A DNA stretch of 64,000 nt from assembly GCF_900101815.1 (NCBI RefSeq), contig NZ_FNAO01000007.1, positions 124,001 through 188,000 on the forward strand, given 5' to 3'. The notes under the pieces are model-generated. The model searched no databases, was not told the origin of the DNA, and worked only from the letters and a program-made list of their open reading frames with translations. The translations under genes and the position numbers were made by a program. Of the stretch, positions 17,651-25,077 are shown one piece after another (positions within the stretch are counted from its first letter, which is position 1; every line of letters starts with the position of its first letter). This DNA comes from Pricia antarctica. GTDB lineage: Bacteria > Bacteroidota > Bacteroidia > Flavobacteriales > Flavobacteriaceae.

Positions 17651-19156
17651 TTATCTTAAATCTACAACGATTGGTTCGGATTCACGACCAAATCGATCAA
17701 TTAAAATTACCGCAATCTGTTTTCGTTTTCCAAGGATTCTCTTGGGAAGAATTATCGAGCTGCTATCGACTATTGGGAATTTTACCAGCAGCTTTTTAAT
17801 CGGATAACGGGATTGTAATTTCTTTACTGATGGATAAATCGTAATAAATTGAAAGGGTTTTAAATCCCTAAAATTAATGACGATAGCGTCGTTGGTCTTT
17901 TGTGTAGATTTAATTTCAAGATGGGCCGTTGCTCGACCGGACATCCACGGAGATGTTGGGGGAAGGGCTTCTCGCTTATAGTATTTTCGGCGCAGGTGTT
18001 TGACTACATCCGCTTTACTTTCCATCAGGCTTTTGGCACTGAAAAAAGCATTGCCCTGAACCCCTTTCGTATCTCTGGCGAATCGCAACTGTTTGGGCAG
18101 TTCGTTCTTTTTGTCCCATGCCTTGTCGTTATTATTGCGAATTTTATAGGGTCCGTTACCTATGTAGAGATTACTGTTTGTGGTGTTTTCGGCCCACCAG
18201 TGCACAATCTTACGGTGGGATGCAACCGGTAGGTCCATGCTCCAGTACACTTGCGGCACCAAATAGTCAAGCCATCCTCTTTTCATCCAAAGCAGGGGGT
18301 CGGCGTAGAGGTTTTCATAGGTGGTCTGTCCCGCTTGTGTATCCGAACCTCTCGGATCTGTGGATTTATTTTTCCAAACGCCAAAGGGACTGATACCGAA
18401 CTGCACCCAAGGCTTTCGGGCCTTTATGATTTCATAGCTGTACTTGACCAAAAGATTGATATTGCTACGCCGCCAATCCCCCATCGATTGATTTTCGGAT
18501 GCATATTTATCAAAACTCAGCGAATCGCCAAAAACCTCACCGGTAATGGTGTAGGGATAAAAATAATCGTCGAAATGAACGGCGTCGATATCAAAATTGG
18601 AGACCAGCTCGTCGATAACCGAGACCATGCGTTCACGCACGTCCGGCAGGCCGGGGTCATAATAGTATTTTTTTCCATATTTCAGCATCCATTCCGGATG
18701 CCGGTGGTAATCATGCTCCGGACTCAAAATTTCCGTATTCAGATCAAAAGTCGCTCGATAGGGATTCAACCAAGCGTGGAACTCCATGCCCCTTGCATGC
18801 GTTTCCGCTATCATCCATCCCAAAATACTTTCATCCGTTTGGGGAGCTTTACCTTCTTCCCCTGTTAAAAATCGTGACCATGGGGCATATTTGGAGGCAT
18901 AGAAAGCGTCTCCCGCCGTGCGCACTTGAACGATGGCCGCATTGAAGTTGAGACTATCGTAAAAATCGAGGATTTTCAGGTAATCCGCTTTCTGCTTTTC
19001 GACGGGGTCGGAACCACTTTTGGGCCAGTCGATATTTACCACTGTGGCGACCCAAAACCCACGAAATTCCCGTTCTGGTTGCGCGATGGGGTTGAAAATC
19101 GCACAAGAATTCAACACCAACACTAAGAGTAGCAAGAGAGGAGTATACTTGACCAT
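17651..19156 (-). CDS. GHL10 (YngK/DUF187-type) glycosidase-like lipoprotein
   Basis: A 501-residue predicted lipoprotein: the signal sequence ends LVLNSC, with the acylated cysteine at residue 18. The glycosyl-hydrolase-like 10 domain (PF02638) follows, beginning EFRGFWVATVVNIDWP. It contains the family segments MEFHAWLNPYRA, DAVHFDDYFYPY and YLVPQVYWS. This TIM-barrel family is thought to act on glycans, and members cluster with peptidoglycan or beta-lactamase genes; activity here is inference. It is the first gene of the ampG-nagZ-anmK operon, suggesting it processes wall fragments outside the inner membrane before import. Its promoter contains a perfect palindrome and lies four bases from the ATG. 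Confidence 0.88.
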   Translation of the reverse strand: MVKYTPLLLLLVLVLNSCAIFNPIAQPEREFRGFWVATVVNIDWPKSGSDPVEKQKADYLKILDFYDSLNFNAAIVQVRTAGDAFYASKYAPWSRFLTGEEGKAPQTDESILGWMIAETHARGMEFHAWLNPYRATFDLNTEILSPEHDYHRHPEWMLKYGKKYYYDPGLPDVRERMVSVIDELVSNFDIDAVHFDDYFYPYTITGEVFGDSLSFDKYASENQSMGDWRRSNINLLVKYSYEIIKARKPWVQFGISPFGVWKNKSTDPRGSDTQAGQTTYENLYADPLLWMKRGWLDYLVPQVYWSMDLPVASHRKIVHWWAENTTNSNLYIGNGPYKIRNNNDKAWDKKNELPKQLRFARDTKGVQGNAFFSAKSLMESKADVVKHLRRKYYKREALPPTSPWMSGRATAHLEIKSTQKTNDAIVINFRDLKPFQFITIYPSVKKLQSRYPIKKLLVKFPIVDSSSIILPKRILGKRKQIAVILIDRFGRESEPIVVDLR

Positions 19157-19160
19157 ATAG

Positions 19161-19168
19161 CAAATATA
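19161..19168 (-). promoter_or_regulatory. -7 box (TATATTTG) of the GHL10-ampG-nagZ-anmK operon
   Basis: A perfect TAnnTTTG on the minus strand, with TTG about 16 bp upstream inside the adjacent palindrome loop. Only CTAT separates the box from the ATG at 19156, predicting a leaderless mRNA. Confidence 0.5.
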
Positions 19169-19200
19169 AAGGTCTATTTGAATCCAAAAATAGACCTTTA
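19167..19200. promoter_or_regulatory. Perfect inverted repeat overlapping the promoter
   Basis: TAAAGGTCTATTT and its exact reverse complement are separated by 8 bp (gaatccaa). The repeat covers the space between the -33 and -7 elements and touches the -7 box of the GHL10 operon. It could be an operator for a dimeric regulator, or an RNA hairpin ending nagB transcription; it lacks a T run on the minus strand, so an operator is favoured. Confidence 0.5.
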
Positions 19201-19300
19201 GATATAGACAACGTGCCTAAAGAGGCATAGAACTAGTTCCAAAAACGGTTCTTTTTTCGCTTCTGATTCCGAAATTCCTCTCGGAATTTCAGTGGTTTCA

Positions 19301-21229
19301 TTAAAACTTATACCTAACAAAGGCCTCCATCGCCGCATAATCGGCCAGGCCAAGGGCATGGTAGCGCTCGGCGGTCTCTTTGTTACGCTCTTCGGCACGC
19401 ATCCAGAATTCCCGCGAATCGTCGCCTTGGAACATGACCCCGTCTTTTTGGGATTGGTGCGCGAAAATGGCGTTCCGCTTTCGCAATACCTGACCGGGAC
19501 TCATAGGCACGGCCATTTCGATCTCGTTGATATCCCATTCATGCCATGCGCCGCGGTACAACCAGACCCAGCAGTCTTTCATGAAAGGTTCCGATTTTAA
19601 GCGTTCGATGGCCGCAAATATGGCATCTAGACATACCTTATGGGTACCATGGGGATCGGCCAGATCACCGGCGGCATAAATTTGGTGCGGCTTTATCTCT
19701 TTAATGATGTCGATGATAATCTTGATATCGGCTTCCGAAAGAGGATCCTTTTTGACGCGTCCCGTTTCGTAAAAGGGAAGGTCCAGAAAATGGACATTGG
19801 CATCGTCAAGACCGAGATATCGGACGGCGGCCAGAGATTCCCCTCTCCGAATATCCCCTTTCAATCGCAACACCTGTTTCGAGTCGTAACTACTTTCTTT
19901 TTTGGCTTTGATGTAATCGATAATTTCTTGGGCCTCTGTCGATTTGTAAATTCGCTTTGAGATCTCGGCAAATTTCAAGGCCTCTTTGTCGGATACGGCG
20001 ATATTGCCAGAGGTCTGAAAGGCGACATGTACCTCATGGCCCTGATCGATTAATCTATCGAACGTACCGCCCATGGAAATGACATCGTCATCGGGGTGCG
20101 GACTGAATATAATCACCCTTTTTTTCGTAGGTTCTGCGCGTTCGGGCCTATTGGTATCATCGGCATTGGGTTTGCCGCCGGGCCAGCCGCTAATGGTATG
20201 CTGTAGCTTATTGAACATTTTGATATTGAGGTCGTAGGAATCCTGTAACGCCAATAGGCCAGACATGCCGTTATCGTTATAATCTTTGTCCGTTAAGCTT
20301 AAAATGGATTTGCCGGTCAGGGTGCAGAGCCAGACTACGGCCTTTCCGGTGAGTTCTTCCGTCCATTCCAACGATTCATCGACCAACCAAGGCGTTTTGT
20401 TTCGGGTAAGCAGGTTACCCGCCCCGGTATCAAGAACGAACGTACAGTTTTTGTGCTCCTGAAGATAGGTTGCCGGAACTGCGGATGAAATTTCGCCTTC
20501 TATCGTCTCCTGAATAATTTCTGCCTTGTTCTGCCCCCAAGCGAGCAAGACGATGCGTTTGGCATTGCGTACCGTAGCGATTCCCATGGTAATGGCCTTT
20601 CGCGGAACATTGTCAATACCGAAAAAAGCAGGACCGGCATCTACGCGAGTGATATAATCTAATGTAATTACCCGCGTACCGGAGTTGTAATGGGATCCCG
20701 GTTCGTTAAAACCGACATGTCCCGTACGACCAATACCCAATAGTTGGAAATCGAGTCCCCCATGCTTTTTGATTTCTTCTTCATAGGATAGGCAATAGTC
20801 GATTACGGCATCGCCTTCAACCGTTCCATCAGGTATATTGATATTTTCTTTTGGAATATCGATATGGTCGAACAAATTTTCGTGCATAAAATACCAGTAG
20901 CTCTGGCGGTTTTCCTTTTCCATGGGAAGGTACTCGTCGAGGTTGAAAGTGACAACGTTCGAAAAGCTGAGTCCCTCTTCCTTATGCATCCGTACCAGCT
21001 CTTCATAAACCCGTAGGGGGGAAGAACCCGTGGCCAGACCCAACACGCATTGTTTGTCAGCCGCCTGTTTTTTGCGGATAAGGGCCGCAATTTCTTCCGC
21101 AACCTTTATCGAAGCCTCGTTAGAATCGGAGAAAATTACATTATGGATTTTCTCAAAACGGGTCTCCTCGAATTGGCCGACCGGTTTGTAGCCGATATCT
21201 ATATTTTTCTTTTGTAAAACTGTTTTCAT
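19301..21229 (-). CDS. nagB: Glucosamine-6-phosphate deaminase fused to a PIG-L/LmbE-like domain
   Basis: A 642-residue two-domain protein. Residues about 20-290 are a NagB isomerase/deaminase (GLATGSSPLRVYEELV, TFNLDEY, LGIGRTGHVGFNEPGS) converting glucosamine-6-P to fructose-6-P and ammonia. From about 375 there is a PIG-L/LmbE de-N-acetylase-like domain (IIFSPHPDDDVISMGG, later DPHGTHKVC). This long NagB form is known in Bacteroidota; whether the second half deacetylates GlcNAc-6-P is not established. The start at 21229 is preferred to an in-frame ATG ten codons upstream because it lies behind a -7 box. The gene is divergent from the deoR-murQ pair, which places it in amino-sugar recycling. 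Confidence 0.92.
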   Translation of the reverse strand: MKTVLQKKNIDIGYKPVGQFEETRFEKIHNVIFSDSNEASIKVAEEIAALIRKKQAADKQCVLGLATGSSPLRVYEELVRMHKEEGLSFSNVVTFNLDEYLPMEKENRQSYWYFMHENLFDHIDIPKENINIPDGTVEGDAVIDYCLSYEEEIKKHGGLDFQLLGIGRTGHVGFNEPGSHYNSGTRVITLDYITRVDAGPAFFGIDNVPRKAITMGIATVRNAKRIVLLAWGQNKAEIIQETIEGEISSAVPATYLQEHKNCTFVLDTGAGNLLTRNKTPWLVDESLEWTEELTGKAVVWLCTLTGKSILSLTDKDYNDNGMSGLLALQDSYDLNIKMFNKLQHTISGWPGGKPNADDTNRPERAEPTKKRVIIFSPHPDDDVISMGGTFDRLIDQGHEVHVAFQTSGNIAVSDKEALKFAEISKRIYKSTEAQEIIDYIKAKKESSYDSKQVLRLKGDIRRGESLAAVRYLGLDDANVHFLDLPFYETGRVKKDPLSEADIKIIIDIIKEIKPHQIYAAGDLADPHGTHKVCLDAIFAAIERLKSEPFMKDCWVWLYRGAWHEWDINEIEMAVPMSPGQVLRKRNAIFAHQSQKDGVMFQGDDSREFWMRAEERNKETAERYHALGLADYAAMEAFVRYKF

Positions 21230-21256
21230 ATTTTTCTGTGTTTTTGGACGGAACTG

Positions 21257-21264
21257 CAAATGTA
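21257..21264 (-). promoter_or_regulatory. -7 box (TACATTTG) of the nagB fusion gene
   Basis: A perfect TAnnTTTG on the minus strand, about 27 bp before the start codon. No clear TTG at the -33 position. It predicts a leader of about 20 nt. Confidence 0.45.
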
Positions 21265-21374
21265 GCTAATAAATGAATGTATTGCAGTTTTATGCTTCTT
21301 ATTTTGCGTCTTTTTGCTAGTTTTTAGATTTTCAAGATTTAAAACTGTAAAAAACGGCATATTGTTTTAATTCT

Positions 21375-21382
21375 TATCTTTG
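21375..21382 (+). promoter_or_regulatory. -7 box (TATCTTTG) of deoR-murQ
   Basis: A perfect TAnnTTTG about 85 bp upstream of the deoR-type regulator. The -33 element is not clear. The divergent intergenic region (21230-21467) is the natural place for autoregulation. Confidence 0.4.
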
Positions 21383-21467
21383 AACGAGAATTAAAGTTAC
21401 AAACTGATTTTTGTTCGTTGGATAGGATTGTATAAAAAAATTCAAACATAAATTTTAAACATCCAAA

Positions 21468-22217
21468 ATGCTAAAAGAAGAACGCCAACAGACTATTTTA
21501 AGCGAGGTCGAGCTTCACAACCGGATATTGCTCACTGACATCGCCGAGGCATTGGATGTCTCCATTGATACCATTCGTCGCGATGTAAAGGAACTCGATG
21601 GCGACCACAAGCTGCGCAAGGTACATGGCGGTGCCATATCGTTGGGGTTTACCACGAACAGCACCCGAAACAATAATATTTATAGGCTGGAGGACAAAAG
21701 TACCATAGCCCAAAAAGCCCTGGCATTGCTTAAAGACGGGGCCGTAATCTTTGTCGACGGCGGTACCACCTGTTTGGAGCTGGCCCGGTTATTGCCGACC
21801 GAACTTGACCTAACCTGTTTTACCCATAGCCTTCCGGTCGCTATGGAACTGTTGACTAAACCCAATGTTACCGTAATCATGGTAGGTGGACAAGTTTCTA
21901 AGGAATCCCAAACCGCAATCGGCGCCAACGCCATACACAATCTCTCCGAAATTAAGGTAGATTACAGTTTTATAGGCACGGGCTACGTAGACTCCCAATA
22001 TGGATTGACCGAATTTGATTGGGATATTGTTCAGGTAAAAAAAGCCGTCATCAAATGCGCCAAAAAAACGGTACTTTTATCCATCTCCGAAAAATTGAAC
22101 TCTCAGCATCGCTACAAGACCTGTGAGATCAATGCCATTAATACGATGATAACGGAGTTACATCCTGAAAACAAACTTTTGAATCCGTTCCGGGAACATG
22201 ATATTCGGTTATTATAA
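21468..22217 (+). CDS. DeoR-family transcriptional regulator
   Basis: A 249-residue sugar-phosphate-responsive regulator. The N-terminal winged HTH reads ERQQTILSEVELHNRILLTD then IAEALDVSIDTIRRDVKEL and LRKVHGGAI. The C-terminal DeoRC domain carries VFVDGGTTCLELARLL and IGANAIHNLSEIKVDYSFIG. It sits between the divergent nagB fusion gene and murQ (29 bp downstream, same strand). The likely job is to sense an amino-sugar phosphate such as MurNAc-6-P or GlcNAc-6-P and control the recycling genes. The inducer and operator are inference; the palindrome at 19167-19200 is one candidate site in the neighbourhood. Confidence 0.92.
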   Translation: MLKEERQQTILSEVELHNRILLTDIAEALDVSIDTIRRDVKELDGDHKLRKVHGGAISLGFTTNSTRNNNIYRLEDKSTIAQKALALLKDGAVIFVDGGTTCLELARLLPTELDLTCFTHSLPVAMELLTKPNVTVIMVGGQVSKESQTAIGANAIHNLSEIKVDYSFIGTGYVDSQYGLTEFDWDIVQVKKAVIKCAKKTVLLSISEKLNSQHRYKTCEINAINTMITELHPENKLLNPFREHDIRLL

Positions 22218-22246
22218 GTCCAACTACAATCCACAACCCTTTAAAG

Positions 22247-23053
22247 ATGTATAAAAAAATCACAGAAACCCCCTCGAACCACGATAATCTAGAGCAGTTG
22301 GATACCCTTTCCATCCTGACCAAAATGAATGAAGAGGATAGAAAAGTGGCGGATGCCGTGGCATTGGCCATTCCCGAAATCACGAAATTGGTCGATGCTT
22401 TGGCCGAACGTTTTGAACGGGGCGGGCGTTTATTCTATATCGGGGCGGGTACCAGTGGGAGGTTGGGTGTTTTGGATGCCTCTGAAATTCCTCCTACCTA
22501 CGGAATGCCGCATACCCGGGTCATTGGAATTATCGCCGGAGGGGATACCGCCATCAGGAAATCCGTGGAGCATGCCGAGGATGACACGAAACAAGCTTGG
22601 CATGATTTGATGGCCCATGCCCTCGATGCCCATGATGTCGTTGTAGGTATCGCGGCTTCCGGTACGACCCCATACGTTCTTGGAGGAATCGATGATGCCA
22701 AGAAAAACGGACTATTGACCGCGGGAATTACCAATAACCCGGGTTCGCCTTTGGACGAATCTGCAGACATCGGAATCGCCGTCAATGTAGGTCCGGAATT
22801 CGTGACCGGAAGCACCCGTATGAAAAGTGGCACCTCCCAAAAATTAGTATTGAACATGATCTCCACCGCATTAATGATAAAGATCGGAAGGGTCAAAGGC
22901 AACAAGATGGTCAACATGCAGCTTAGTAACAACAAACTCGTCGATCGAGGTACGCGCTATGTAATGGAAGGGCTGAACGTGGATTACAGCGCGGCGGAGC
23001 AGTTGTTGAAAAAGCATGGTTCCGTAAAGGCGGCGTTGGAGGCGGGGAGGTAG
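22247..23053 (+). CDS. murQ: N-acetylmuramic acid 6-phosphate etherase
   Basis: A 268-residue SIS-domain lyase that cleaves the D-lactyl ether of MurNAc-6-P to give GlcNAc-6-P. Recognisable MurQ segments are RLFYIGAGTSGRLGVLDASE, EIPPTYGMPH, VVGIAASGTTPYVLGG and the near-invariant TGSTRMKSGTSQKLVLNMIS. It is slightly shorter than E. coli MurQ (298). It follows the DeoR gene by 29 bp and is probably co-transcribed with it. Together with anmK, nagZ and ampG on the opposite strand it completes the anhydroMurNAc route. Degenerate palindromic repeats begin about 10 bp after its stop. Confidence 0.95.
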   Translation: MYKKITETPSNHDNLEQLDTLSILTKMNEEDRKVADAVALAIPEITKLVDALAERFERGGRLFYIGAGTSGRLGVLDASEIPPTYGMPHTRVIGIIAGGDTAIRKSVEHAEDDTKQAWHDLMAHALDAHDVVVGIAASGTTPYVLGGIDDAKKNGLLTAGITNNPGSPLDESADIGIAVNVGPEFVTGSTRMKSGTSQKLVLNMISTALMIKIGRVKGNKMVNMQLSNNKLVDRGTRYVMEGLNVDYSAAEQLLKKHGSVKAALEAGR

Positions 23054-23063
23054 CCGGCCGCAG

Positions 23064-23200
23064 TAATTGCGAGCAATATAGTAGTTTGAACCCGGAAAAA
23101 TCATGAATGCGACGTGGCAATTCTAGCACCCGGCATAATGAAAACCGCAGCAATCTGTTGAGGCCGTTCAGAGTCTTCAATAGATTACTCAACTCCGTTT
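23064..23200. repeat. Degenerate palindromic intergenic repeat, left copy
   Basis: Begins TAATTGCGAG and carries diverged versions of the pieces seen at 23678-23808: GTTTGAACCCGGAAAAATC, GCGACGTGGCAAT and GCAATCTGTTGA. No gene is visible. It resembles the widespread 'attgcgag...gcaatctgttgaa' repeat families of Bacteroidota. Confidence 0.6.
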
Positions 23201-23236
23201 TCTAGTGGGGGTTTGGGGCGCAATTACTGGGGATAT

Positions 23237-23647
23237 TCAATTCTCAGAAACGCTCTCGACCTCCGCTACGGTCACCATTTCCTCCGAAACATTTCCCCAA
23301 GAATTAAGAATGTAGTTCATGACATCGGCGACCTCCTCGGCTTCCAGTCCCGGATCGGGCATGGCGGTGTTGTAGGTGACGCCGTTCACTACAATTTCTT
23401 GTTGCTGCCCGAATTTTACGCCTCGGATACTGGCTTCCCGATTGGCCATCAGATAATCCGCGCCCGCAAGTGGGGGAAAGGTGTTCGTCACGCCCTCGCC
23501 TTCCTGCAAATGACAGGTTACGCAGAAGTCCGAATAAATTTCACTGCCCCGCTGCATACTTTCCGCAAGCGCTGCGTCTTGATTTTGGAAGAGGTAGAGG
23601 GATAGTGTAATAATGGCAGAAAAATAGATTAGTAGGAATGTTTTCAT
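23237..23647 (-). CDS. Small c-type cytochrome
   Basis: A 136-residue exported monohaem cytochrome. After an uncleaved or cleavable hydrophobic N-terminus (FLLIYFSAIITLSLYLF) comes GSEIYSDFCVTCHLQEGEG with the CxxCH haem site at about residues 42-46, then NTFPPLAGADYL. Near the end AMPDPGLEAEEVADVMNYIL supplies the likely axial methionine. It lies downstream of the PQQ-type dehydrogenase gene on the same strand and could accept its electrons (inference). Palindromic repeat copies flank it on both sides, and the 160-bp gap to the dehydrogenase consists almost wholly of such repeats. Confidence 0.9.
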   Translation of the reverse strand: MKTFLLIYFSAIITLSLYLFQNQDAALAESMQRGSEIYSDFCVTCHLQEGEGVTNTFPPLAGADYLMANREASIRGVKFGQQQEIVVNGVTYNTAMPDPGLEAEEVADVMNYILNSWGNVSEEMVTVAEVESVSEN

Positions 23648-23677
23648 TGCTATTTTCTATTAGGTTGTTGGTATCGG

Positions 23678-23808
23678 TAATTGCGAGCGAAGCGCGGCAA
23701 TCTGTTGAACCCGGCAAAATCTTTAAGGCGACGCTGTAATCTGTTGAACCTACTAGAATGTTCAACAGATTGCCGCGTCGTTCGCCTAAAGGCACACTCC
23801 TCGCAATT
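23678..23808. repeat. Palindromic intergenic repeat cluster, right copy
   Basis: Three related units: direct TAATTGCGAGCGAAGCGCGG followed by CAATCTGTTGAAC (23678-23710), a shorter direct unit ending TAATCTGTTGAAC (about 23724-23749), and an inverted unit (23759-23808) starting GTTCAACAGATTGCCGCG and ending CTCGCAATTA. The outer units could pair to form a long hairpin between the dehydrogenase and cytochrome genes. It shares blocks with 23064-23200. Confidence 0.8.
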
Positions 23809-24931
23809 ATTTCTTCGGAACTAACTTGTATACTCCCTTCCCCTCGACGGCCACATAAATCAAACCATCCGGTCCTTCCTCCACATTGCGTACGCGACCC
23901 AAACCGGGCATGAGTTCTTCCCGTTTGGTCACCGTGTGTCCGTCCATCGCCAGACGTTCAAGGTATTGGAATTTTAAGGAGCCGACCAGCACGCTTCCTT
24001 TCCAATCAGCCCCATATGTATCCGAAGAAATAAAGGCCATTCCACTAGGCGCAATACTGGGTACCCAATAGTGGATGGGCTGGGTCATACCTTCCATTTC
24101 GGTCTTGTCGGTAATCGGGGTGCCGCTGTAGTTGATGCCGTAGGTGACCACAGGCCATCCGTAGTTCGCGCCCGGTTCGATAATGTTAATTTCGTCACCG
24201 CCTTGGGGACCGTGTTCGTTATCCCAAATTTCCCCGGTTTCCGGATTTTTTGCCAAGCCCTGAGGATTCCGGTGTCCATAGCTGTAAATAGCTGTTTTCG
24301 CACCATCCGTACCGACGAAGGGATTATCCTCGGGAATACTACCGTCATCGTTGAAGCGGTAGATTTTTCCACCATCCCTAGTGATATCCTGGGGATTGTG
24401 ATCGCGGTCGCCACGCTCCCCAATAGAAAGAAAGAGATAGCTGTCATTGTCGAAAGCGATACGAGATCCAAAGTGCTGGCCCTTGGTGGTATTCGGTGTG
24501 GCCTTGTACAATTGCTCGATATCTACCAACGCGTTATCCTTTAATTTGGCGCGCATCAAAGCCGTATGTCCCCCTTTTTCCTTGCCTTCATCCGAAGCAT
24601 ACGAAATATAGATCCATCCCTTATTTTCATAATCAGGGTGCGTGGCAACATCCAAAAGTCCGCCTTGGCCTCTTTTATAGACTTTCGGCGCGTTAGAGAC
24701 CTTAGTTTTTTGTCCATCCTTATAATGAATAAGATCCCCCGAGATTTCGGTCACTAGCATACTACCGTCAGGCAAGAACGCCATTCCCCATGGAACGGGT
24801 ATTTCATCGATTAATAATTCTGCCGTAAACGGTATTTTTTCAGGTGTATCTACCTTGTTTACAGTATCCTGTGCACAAGATAGATTGAAGGTTAGAATGG
24901 ATAGACCAAGAAGAAGTACACTATTTTTCAT
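23807..24931 (-). CDS. PQQ-dependent aldose sugar dehydrogenase (Asd/YliI-like)
   Basis: A 374-residue exported six-bladed beta-propeller of the glucose/sorbosone dehydrogenase family (PF07995). The N-terminus is a signal with a possible lipobox (FNLSCAQ, Cys19). Family landmarks are VPWGMAFLPDGSMLVTE, GQHFGSRIAFD, IGERGDRDHNPQD, SYGHRNPQGLA and EHGPQGGDEINIIEPGANYG, and the C-terminal GRVRNVEEGPDGLIYV. It would oxidise aldose sugars in the periplasm using PQQ and pass electrons on, with the neighbouring cytochrome as a plausible acceptor. No PQQ synthesis genes are present here. No -7 box was found upstream. Confidence 0.9.
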   Translation of the reverse strand: MKNSVLLLGLSILTFNLSCAQDTVNKVDTPEKIPFTAELLIDEIPVPWGMAFLPDGSMLVTEISGDLIHYKDGQKTKVSNAPKVYKRGQGGLLDVATHPDYENKGWIYISYASDEGKEKGGHTALMRAKLKDNALVDIEQLYKATPNTTKGQHFGSRIAFDNDSYLFLSIGERGDRDHNPQDITRDGGKIYRFNDDGSIPEDNPFVGTDGAKTAIYSYGHRNPQGLAKNPETGEIWDNEHGPQGGDEINIIEPGANYGWPVVTYGINYSGTPITDKTEMEGMTQPIHYWVPSIAPSGMAFISSDTYGADWKGSVLVGSLKFQYLERLAMDGHTVTKREELMPGLGRVRNVEEGPDGLIYVAVEGKGVYKLVPKK

Positions 24932-25077
24932 GATTTGACGTTAAATGTAGTATTAAGATGACTGTAGAGACGGTCTCAAGGCTAAAGATAAACAGATTTT
25001 TATAAGTTCATAAAATTACACGAAGAATTTGTCGCCACCCAAATCGCGCCTGTTCTTGCCCAAATACGACTTAACCT

